This document shows, piece after piece, positions 6,938-11,233 of a stretch of DNA of 11,233 nucleotides. The position numbers and the translations under genes are program-made. The notes beneath the pieces are model-generated. The model made no database searches. It was not told where the DNA came from and saw only the letters and a program-made list of their open reading frames with translations. How positions within the stretch are numbered: position 1 is the stretch's first letter; every line of letters starts with the position of its first letter. This DNA is from Gemmatimonadales bacterium (GTDB lineage: Bacteria > Gemmatimonadota > Gemmatimonadetes > Gemmatimonadales > GWC2-71-9). The stretch lies in assembly GCA_013813145.1 (NCBI GenBank), contig JACCSE010000427.1, positions 1-11,233 on the forward strand. The letters are read 5' to 3'.

Positions 6938-7486
6938 TCAAAGCTCGCGGCGTTGCGGTAGTCCCACCAGCTCGGTCGTGCCGGGTCGTCCGTGGATCAA
7001 CAAGAGCGTTGGGGTGAGCGAGAGGTTTTCGCCGACCAGGAGATCGACTCCCATTCCGGCTCCGAGCGCGATGCCGTTACCTCGCTCGATCGGACCGTCG
7101 CCCGCCCGATCGCCGGTGAAATACTGACGACCCACGCCGGCTCGGATAAAGAAGCCGTGCTCGGCGCTGGGGTACCAGCTACCCGTGGCGCCCAGGATCC
7201 GGGCACTCTCATCGGCGCCGACCTGGGTCCAGCCGCCAGCCTCGAGGCCGATCAACAGGTTCGGCCCCACCATCCAGCCGGCCCGGAACATTCCCAGCGT
7301 CACGCCTTCGCTGCCGCTGCCCGGGCAAGTCTGGCACCTGAGCGACAGCCCGCCGTAGCCGACGGCACCGCTGAACCAGAACCCTGCGCGTGCTACCTTC
7401 TCCTGCGCCGCCGCCGGAGCCGTCATCCCGTGGATACACCAGCAGACCGCGATGAACGATCGGAGACCGCAGCGAGCGACAGGCAT
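6938..7486 (-). CDS. Outer-membrane beta-barrel protein, apparently cut short by an in-frame TGA
   Basis: 182 residues with a signal peptide (hydrophobic FIAVCWCIHG, cleavage after APAAAQ at about 28). Amphipathic, glycine-rich strands follow: GFWFSGAVGYGGLSL, a CQTC pair at 51-54, LLIGLEAGGWTQVG, GATGSWYPS, GFFIRAGVGRQYFTGD, IALGAGMGVDLLVG and NLSLTPTLLL. This pattern of strands ('SLTP', 'YPS..GFF.K/RAGVG') is one I associate with small beta-barrel proteins abundant in Gemmatimonadota. Such proteins normally end in a strand with a terminal aromatic or His residue. Here the frame stops at TGA 6938-6940, yet the same frame continues with TTVVGISLGVTMH and a stop at 6896-6898. The gene is thus probably mutated, or the read is wrong. 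The next gene starts 56 bases on. Its specific role is unknown. Confidence 0.75.
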   Translation of the reverse strand: MPVARCGLRSFIAVCWCIHGMTAPAAAQEKVARAGFWFSGAVGYGGLSLRCQTCPGSGSEGVTLGMFRAGWMVGPNLLIGLEAGGWTQVGADESARILGATGSWYPSAEHGFFIRAGVGRQYFTGDRAGDGPIERGNGIALGAGMGVDLLVGENLSLTPTLLLIHGRPGTTELVGLPQRREL

Positions 7487-7569
7487 AGGGGCCTCGGGGT
7501 GGGGTACACCCGAAACCTTGCGATCGCCCGTGACCCAGGTGTCCTCCGGCAGGTCTCAGCGAGCGAGCG

Positions 7570-8082
7570 CTAGACGTATCGTGCGACCGCCATGCCGGCC
7601 GCCCCCAGCACCAGCAGGACGATCACGACCGTGCTTCCGATCGCCCCGCGGCGGCGCAGCGAACCGAGCTCGGCGGTGAGCTCCGCCCGCCGCGTTTCGT
7701 CGGCGGCGGCCAGCGACGCGGCGAGACTGGCGGAGCGCACGGCGGCAGGCCGGACGACCAGGAGCGCGAGCACGAAAGCGACCGTGGCAGCCAGCCCGCT
7801 GACCGCATAGGTGAGACCGCTCGGCGCCGCGAAGTACGCGGCCGAGAAGCCCGCCGAGGTGAGCCACATCAGCCGAAGCCCCGATAGGATGGTAAGGAAG
7901 GCTACAGTCGGCAGCACGCTGAACAGGCGGCGCTGTTGGAGCCCGGCCATCACCTGCCCGGCGGTGGCGCCGGAGGAAGCCAGCACGGGGACCAGGAACA
8001 GCGTGGTGAAGAGACCGCTCCCCACCCAGAAGATTCCGCCCAGCACATGCACCAGTCGCAAGACGAGCAGCTCCGCCTGCAT
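7570..8082 (-). CDS. Four-helix membrane protein, DUF2269/CopD-like
   Basis: 170 residues with four predicted membrane helices: about 5-32 (LRLVHVLGGIFWVGSGLFTT), 54-75, 85-110 and 148-168. A charged, probably cytoplasmic loop (ADETRRAELTAELGSLRRRG) precedes the last helix. The N-terminal LVHVLGGIFWVGS with its histidine resembles the DUF2269 and CopD-like families of small integral membrane proteins. The ATG is preceded by AGGAG at seven bases. It is separated from the upstream YdeI-like gene by a repeat-containing gap of 169 bases, and from the downstream beta-barrel gene by 83 bases, so it may be its own unit. No function can be assigned. Confidence 0.8.
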   Translation of the reverse strand: MQAELLVLRLVHVLGGIFWVGSGLFTTLFLVPVLASSGATAGQVMAGLQQRRLFSVLPTVAFLTILSGLRLMWLTSAGFSAAYFAAPSGLTYAVSGLAATVAFVLALLVVRPAAVRSASLAASLAAADETRRAELTAELGSLRRRGAIGSTVVIVLLVLGAAGMAVARYV

Positions 8083-8128
8083 TCAGCGCTCCTGTGTCCT
8101 AGTGAGCTCACGCATCTGGGTCAACACC

Positions 8129-8223
8129 ACTTCATCCCGAGAGAGCGCGGCGACCGAGGGATCTGCTCCGCAAGTCTCGGAAGCACGCCAGCAAGGTCCC
8201 TCGCTGCGCTCGGGATGAAGTAG
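8129..8223. repeat. Inverted pair of the intergenic 'HPERSEG' repeat
   Basis: ACTTCATCCCGAG at 8129-8141 recurs in reverse complement at 8210-8222. Each copy continues into a CGAGGGA-type core (8154-8160 and 8197-8203 in reverse sense), so the 95 bases could fold into an imperfect hairpin. The copies differ by small insertions (AGAGCGCGGCGAC against CGCAG between the outer and inner blocks). Translated in one frame, the second copy gives HPERSEGP, a string I recall from over-called proteins in many environmental genomes. It lies between the YdeI-like gene and the DUF2269-like gene. No transposase is present. Confidence 0.7.
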
Positions 8224-8251
8224 CTCTGCTAGCCCGATCGCCCGACGCTCA

Positions 8252-8839
8252 TTAGTAAATGGTCTCCCCGGCTTCGAGCATCCGGAGAAATTTCTGGATC
8301 CGGCGCAGCCGCGTTTCGGGCTTCTTCGCGTCGTGGATGCGGTAGAGGATGGCGTAGCGGTTCCTGCTGTCGAGCTGTTCGAAGAACCGCCTGGCCCCTG
8401 GATTGGCTTCGAGCTCGGCCTGAAGATCCTCCGGCACCGTGATGGTCCGCTGCGAGGCGTATGCCGCATCCCACCGGCCGTCGGCCTTCGCGGCCTCGAC
8501 TTCGCGAAGGCCGGCCGGCTGCAGCCTTCCCTCGGCCTGGAGCCGCTCGACGGCCGCACAGTTGATCCGGGACCACTTGCTGCGCCGGCGGCGCGGCGTG
8601 AAGCGCAGGCGCCAGAAGCGGGGATCGTCCGCCGTGGTGCCCTGCCCGTCGATCCAACCGTAGCAGAGCGCGCTCTCCACGGCCTCCGCATGGGTGACCG
8701 ACGGAACGCCGCTGTCCTTCTTGGCGAGCTCCAGCCGCAGCCCTGCCGAGGAACCGTGGTGCTTGCCCAGCCACGCCTCCCATGCCGCCTGCGATGCGAA
8801 GCGCTCGACTGGCAGGTCCGTCGTCGGGTCAACGGCCAT
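8252..8839 (-). CDS. YdeI/OmpD-associated family protein
   Basis: 195 residues matching the YdeI (bacteriocin-protection, OmpD-associated) family. Seen: WEAWLGKHHGSSAGLRLELA near the start, then the family hallmarks VTHAEAVESALCYGWIDGQ, FTPRRRRSKWSRINCAAVERL (two pieces of one conserved core) and the C-terminal RNRYAILYRIHDAKKPETR, then RLRRIQKFLRMLEAGE. Members are soluble and about this length; E. coli YdeI has been linked to antimicrobial peptide resistance, but the biochemical activity is unknown. The ATG at 8839 shares its A with the stop of the HD gene (TGATG), so the two are translationally coupled. A GTG one codon earlier is possible. It is the last gene of the coupled set from 9946, ahead of the repeat at 8129-8223. 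Confidence 0.92.
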   Translation of the reverse strand: MAVDPTTDLPVERFASQAAWEAWLGKHHGSSAGLRLELAKKDSGVPSVTHAEAVESALCYGWIDGQGTTADDPRFWRLRFTPRRRRSKWSRINCAAVERLQAEGRLQPAGLREVEAAKADGRWDAAYASQRTITVPEDLQAELEANPGARRFFEQLDSRNRYAILYRIHDAKKPETRLRRIQKFLRMLEAGETIY

Positions 8840-9420
8840 CACTCCGGCGGCACGCCTCGCGCCCGTGCCTCCGTCTCCCGGTCAAGGCGGCTGCGGAGCG
8901 CCGCGAGAACCGGATGCGACCCGGTGTATGCCTGCCCGTAGTCCAGATTGAAGCGGTAGTCGAAGTCCGCCGGGTTGAGCCCCTGGGTGTGCTGGAGGAT
9001 GGTCTCGAGCTTGTCGAGTCCCTTGGCCAACTGCGCCTCGGGGGTGCGCGCGGCCTCGTATTCCTCCCAGAGCCCGGTGAGCTCGGCCGTCAGTCGCGCG
9101 GGCAGCGGGCCGAGCACCGCCTCAAGGTCCGCCCGCTCGCGCGCCGCCTTGCCGGCGCCGGGCGACTGGGCCGGCGCCGGTATGTCCCCGTGCAGCGCTT
9201 CGCCGAGATCGTGGATCAGGCAGATCTTGAGCAGGCGAGCCAGGTCGATGCCGGGAAACCGATCGGCCAGGATGACGGCCATGAGACAGAGGCGCCAGGT
9301 GTGGGCCGCCACGCTCTCGCGCTCGCCCGCCGTGGTCCACGCGCTCCGCGGCAGACTCTTCAGACGTTCGGCGGTCTGGAGAAACGCCAGAATGCCGTCG
9401 AGCTCGGACTCGAAGTCCAT
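8839..9420 (-). CDS. HD-domain phosphohydrolase, YfbR/HDDC2-like 5'-deoxynucleotidase
   Basis: 193 residues of the HD metal-dependent phosphohydrolase superfamily. Seen in order: AERLKSLPRSAW, ESVAAHTWRLCLMAVILAD (His40), LKICLIHDLGEALHGDIPAP (His70-Asp71 metal pair, Glu74, Asp79) and LAKGLDKLETILQH (Asp136). This pattern, particularly IHDLGEALHGDI, fits the YfbR/HDDC2 group that dephosphorylates deoxynucleoside 5'-monophosphates. I chose ATG 9420, eight bases after the ATL stop; a GTG at 9444 in the same frame would overlap ATL. The stop overlaps the YdeI-like start. Next to a DNA-damage recognition protein, a nucleotide pool role is plausible, but substrate identity is inference. Confidence 0.9.
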   Translation of the reverse strand: MDFESELDGILAFLQTAERLKSLPRSAWTTAGERESVAAHTWRLCLMAVILADRFPGIDLARLLKICLIHDLGEALHGDIPAPAQSPGAGKAARERADLEAVLGPLPARLTAELTGLWEEYEAARTPEAQLAKGLDKLETILQHTQGLNPADFDYRFNLDYGQAYTGSHPVLAALRSRLDRETEARARGVPPE

Positions 9421-9428
9421 ACCCGGGC

Positions 9429-9731
9429 TCAGCGCGGCCGCCACGCCACCCGCTTCAGCGCCACTCGTCCCCTGGTATCGAACCCGACACCCTCCCGTTC
9501 CAGCAACATCCGCTGGGACAGTTCAGCGCCCGGCTCGGCTCTGAGGCTCACCTCGCCGCGGGCGTTGAGCACCCGGTGCCACGGCACCGTGGTCCCGGCG
9601 GGCAGCGCATTCAACGCGTATCCCACCTGGCGCGCATGGCCGGGAAGCCCGGCCAGCTCCGCGACCTGCCCATACGTCGCCACTCGGCCCGACGGGATCC
9701 GCCGCACCACGGCATAGATTCGAGCCCTCAT
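9429..9731 (-). CDS. Alkyltransferase-like protein (ATL), Trp in place of the MGMT cysteine
   Basis: A 100-residue DNA-binding domain of the O6-alkylguanine-DNA alkyltransferase superfamily. Seen: IPSGRVATYGQVAELAG with the nucleotide-flipping Tyr20, HARQVGYALNALP with the intercalating Arg34, and PWHRVLNARGEVS (50-62). The PCHR motif of true methyltransferases is PWHR here, Trp51 replacing the acceptor cysteine. ATL proteins bind and flip O6-alkylguanine without repairing it and pass the lesion to nucleotide excision repair. The lack of the MGMT N-terminal domain and the short length fit. Its ATG overlaps the stop of the upstream membrane protein gene (ATGA). Downstream is the HD phosphohydrolase. 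Confidence 0.94.
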   Translation of the reverse strand: MRARIYAVVRRIPSGRVATYGQVAELAGLPGHARQVGYALNALPAGTTVPWHRVLNARGEVSLRAEPGAELSQRMLLEREGVGFDTRGRVALKRVAWRPR

Positions 9732-9946
9732 CCACCCCGGCGCCGGGCACCCGCCACGACCAGGGCGAGACCGGCCGCCGCCGCCAGACCGCCGGCCCAG
9801 ACGGGCACCGACCGCCGCTCCTCCACGCTGGCCTCCAACTCGCCGACCTTGAGCACGCTCCGGTCGGAGCTGTAGTTCAGGCCACGGAACACAATGAAGG
9901 CGCCGAGGGCGAGCAGGATGATGCCCACCAGTGTCATTGGCCGCAT
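9728..9946 (-). CDS. Small two-helix membrane protein, DUF3185-like
   Basis: 72 residues with helices at about 4-22 (TLVGIILLALGAFIVFRGL) and 47-66 (VPVWAGGLAAAAGLALVVAG). Between them is SDRSVLKVGELEASVEERRS, matching a recurrent family of small membrane proteins of the form 'K-v-l-x-G-x-l-x-a-x-x-E-x-x-x-x-x-P' that I associate with DUF3185 or similar unnamed families. The ATG at 9946 is chosen because GGAGG lies seven bases before it; an open frame to 10003 would run through the palindrome. The stop overlaps the ATL start by ATGA. It is the first gene of the coupled set. Function unknown. Confidence 0.8.
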   Translation of the reverse strand: MRPMTLVGIILLALGAFIVFRGLNYSSDRSVLKVGELEASVEERRSVPVWAGGLAAAAGLALVVAGARRRGG

Positions 9947-9953
9947 GCGAGGT

Positions 9954-9958
9954 CCTCC
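9954..9958 (-). promoter_or_regulatory. Ribosome binding site deciding the 9946 start
   Basis: GGAGG on the minus strand, seven bases before ATG 9946. The longer in-frame start at 10003 has no comparable signal. Confidence 0.75.
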
Positions 9959-9968
9959 GCGTAGGGGA

Positions 9969-9986
9969 TGCCGGATCGATCCGGCA
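9969..9986. promoter_or_regulatory. 18-bp perfect palindrome, candidate operator
   Basis: TGCCGGATCGATCCGGCA is its own reverse complement. It lies 22 bases before the 9946 ATG and about 42 bases after the HAF gene stop. No loop and no T run follow, so it suits a dimeric regulator's operator better than an intrinsic terminator. No promoter boxes could be placed with confidence around it. Confidence 0.45.
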
Positions 9987-10028
9987 AAGGTAACGCGGAG
10001 CACCTCGCCTGTCGAAAGCCCCGCTGGA

Positions 10029-11233
10029 CTACGACGTCCCCCGCCTCCTGATTCCCACGAACGGGAGAATCTTGCCGCTGCTCAGCTCGATCAGGTTGCC
10101 GGTGATCGTACCGTCGTCGTTGATGTCCCGGGCGGCGGTGAGACTGTCGGGAAAGTTCCCAACGAGGTCGTTGAGGTCCTTGATGACTCCGTCCCGCCAG
10201 ATGACCCCACGGCAGCGAGCGAGCACGCCGGCGCAGGATCTGCCGACCACCTCACCCCGTATGTTGATGGCGAAGGCCTGGCTGGTGGAGTCTCCAGAAA
10301 GCGTCCCGAGATCCTGGATTCCCCCGTGCCGGGTCCAGAGAAAGGCGTGCGGACGCAGGGCGCCGCCCACGACGCCGGGCGGATTGCCGAATCCGACGAC
10401 GCCACCACGATCGTTGATGTCCATGGGCGTGTGCCAGAACTCCCCTCCCAGATCTCCGATCTCGATCACCCTGCCGTTTTCCCAGAGCACGGCGTGAGTG
10501 GCGCTCCGGTCTCCGACCGCGTCGTCGCACTCCCCCGAGATGCCGACGACCTGGCCCAGCTCGTTGATCCCGGTAGCGGCCGAGGTCGAGTCGCCGCGAA
10601 CCGGACGGAGCTCCGTGCGCTTCATCCGGCCGTTCCGCTGCTTCCTCGGCTCCCACATGACGGCGCGGAACTGGAGGACCTGGGGCGCGCTGCACGTCGG
10701 GTCACGCACGTTCGTCTCCGCCCACCCGACTACCTGGGCGCGGCTGTTGACACTCGTGGCGAAGGTGTGACGACCGCCCAGCGGAGGAAGTCCCCGCATC
10801 TTGCCGTCCTCCCACACGAAACCGCGACAGATTTTGTGGGTGACGGTCGGGAAGAAGGCCGAGCAGCTCCAGTCTTGGTTGAGTGGGTCCACTCTGTCGG
10901 TTTCGGCGATGCCCACGATCATGCCCCGGTCGTTCAGCCCGGGCCACTGGACGCTGCTGTTGGGCCCGCCCAGCGTGCCCAGGTCGCGGATCGTTCCATG
11001 CTTCCACAGGGCAGCGCGAACGCTGTCGCCGGCCAGGGCCGCAAAACCCGCCACCCAGCTACGGCTGTTGATGCTGGTCCCCACGTTCACCGCTCCACCG
11101 AGCGTTGCGGTGAGCTTGTCGACTCCGTAGCGCAGGTTGGATGCTCGTGAGGCCGCCGCCTCGGGCGGCTCCGTGACCTGGGTTTCGGTGTCGCAGGCGG
11201 CCAGGGCGGCGATGAGGATGAGACACGAGATGT
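10029..11233 (-). CDS. HAF-repeat lipoprotein (N-terminal residues beyond window)
   Basis: 400 residues are visible and the start codon lies just past the right edge. The frame is open from 10029 to the window end. It opens with ISCLILIAALAAC, a signal ending in a lipobox whose cysteine codon is at 11193-11195, so the protein is probably a lipoprotein. The body is a chain of HAF-type repeats: short motifs SINSRSWVAG, GLNDRGMIVG, SVNSRAQVVG, GINELGQVVG, DINDRGGVVG, AINIRGEVVG and DINDDGTITG alternate with 'A-LW-G--DLG-LGG' units (for example AALWKHGTIRDLGTLGG). This is the 'probable extracellular repeat, HAF family', expected to be a beta-propeller-like surface protein of unknown role. Some internal repeats carry cysteines (CSAFFPTVTHKIC, SGEC), possibly disulphides. 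It precedes the 9946 gene by 82 bases and seems independent. Confidence 0.9.
   Translation of the reverse strand, partial: ISCLILIAALAACDTETQVTEPPEAAASRASNLRYGVDKLTATLGGAVNVGTSINSRSWVAGFAALAGDSVRAALWKHGTIRDLGTLGGPNSSVQWPGLNDRGMIVGIAETDRVDPLNQDWSCSAFFPTVTHKICRGFVWEDGKMRGLPPLGGRHTFATSVNSRAQVVGWAETNVRDPTCSAPQVLQFRAVMWEPRKQRNGRMKRTELRPVRGDSTSAATGINELGQVVGISGECDDAVGDRSATHAVLWENGRVIEIGDLGGEFWHTPMDINDRGGVVGFGNPPGVVGGALRPHAFLWTRHGGIQDLGTLSGDSTSQAFAINIRGEVVGRSCAGVLARCRGVIWRDGVIKDLNDLVGNFPDSLTAARDINDDGTITGNLIELSSGKILPFVGIRRRGTS

Noticed and set aside
6938..6940. TGA read as selenocysteine
   Set aside because: A porin-like strand gives no reason for selenocysteine, no clear hairpin of the right kind follows, and no Sec machinery is visible in the window.
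6882..6941. A 20-residue N-terminal extension of the FAD oxidoreductase
   Set aside because: It would overlap the beta-barrel gene end, adds nothing conserved, and the ATG at 6881 has a good ribosome site directly before the Rossmann strand.
8083..8832. A 249-codon minus-strand open frame containing the HPERSEGP string
   Set aside because: It is a shifted frame over the YdeI-like gene that runs on into the intergenic repeat; the repeat's translation is a known type of over-call.
9894..11150. A 418-codon open frame on the plus strand
   Set aside because: It lies antisense to the HAF-repeat lipoprotein, has no recognisable domain, and spans the palindrome and the starts of other genes.
1..11233. 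CRISPR array, tRNA or rRNA genes, transposase or phage genes
   Set aside because: No regularly spaced direct repeats, no cloverleaf or rRNA signature and no recombinase motifs were seen on either strand.

Overview
The window is GC-rich, densely coded bacterial DNA. All but one of the genes lie on the minus strand, and many neighbours overlap by ATGA/GTGA-type junctions. The outer-membrane beta-barrel gene near 7 kb, the HAF-repeat lipoprotein at the right edge and the intergenic repeat whose translation reads 'HPERSEG' resemble what I know from Gemmatimonadota genomes. That phylum is an inference; another high-GC Gram-negative group such as Acidobacteriota is not excluded. No rRNA, tRNA, CRISPR array, transposase or phage gene is visible.

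Region 1 (1-3560) is a divergent regulator/operon pair. Leftward from 1990 run a cupin lipoprotein, a DoxX-type membrane protein, an AhpD-like carboxymuconolactone decarboxylase (CMD) family protein and a PLP-dependent group II decarboxylase cut by the left edge. Rightward runs a MocR/GntR regulator whose C-terminal domain is a PLP-binding aminotransferase fold. The 85-bp gap between them carries two inverted AGTGG-type motifs resembling MocR/PdxR operators, with an AT-rich palindrome between them. I infer that the regulator senses PLP or a PLP-amine adduct and controls the operon.

Region 2 (3561-3802) lies between convergent genes. It holds a smaller hairpin and a long inverted repeat (20 bp per arm, one mismatch) that looks like a REP-type element and may end transcription from both sides.

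Region 3 (3803-7486, leftward) is a likely three-gene unit: a small outer-membrane beta-barrel protein, a PYROXD2/CrtI-like FAD oxidoreductase, and a 512-residue polytopic membrane protein with HTTM-like features. The beta-barrel gene has an in-frame TGA just before what looks like its real C-terminal beta-signal strand.

Region 4 (7570-9946, leftward) starts with a tightly coupled set: a small two-helix membrane protein, an alkyltransferase-like DNA-damage recognition protein (ATL, Trp in place of the catalytic Cys), an HD-domain phosphohydrolase of the 5'-deoxynucleotidase type, and a YdeI/OmpD-associated family protein. An inverted pair of the 'HPERSEG' repeat follows, then a four-helix DUF2269-like membrane protein. 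An 18-bp perfect palindrome lies just upstream of the first gene of the set.

Region 5 (10029-11233, leftward) is a HAF-repeat lipoprotein that loses only its first few residues at the right edge. The most interesting points are the MocR-controlled operon, the FAD oxidoreductase/membrane protein pair, and the interrupted beta-barrel gene.
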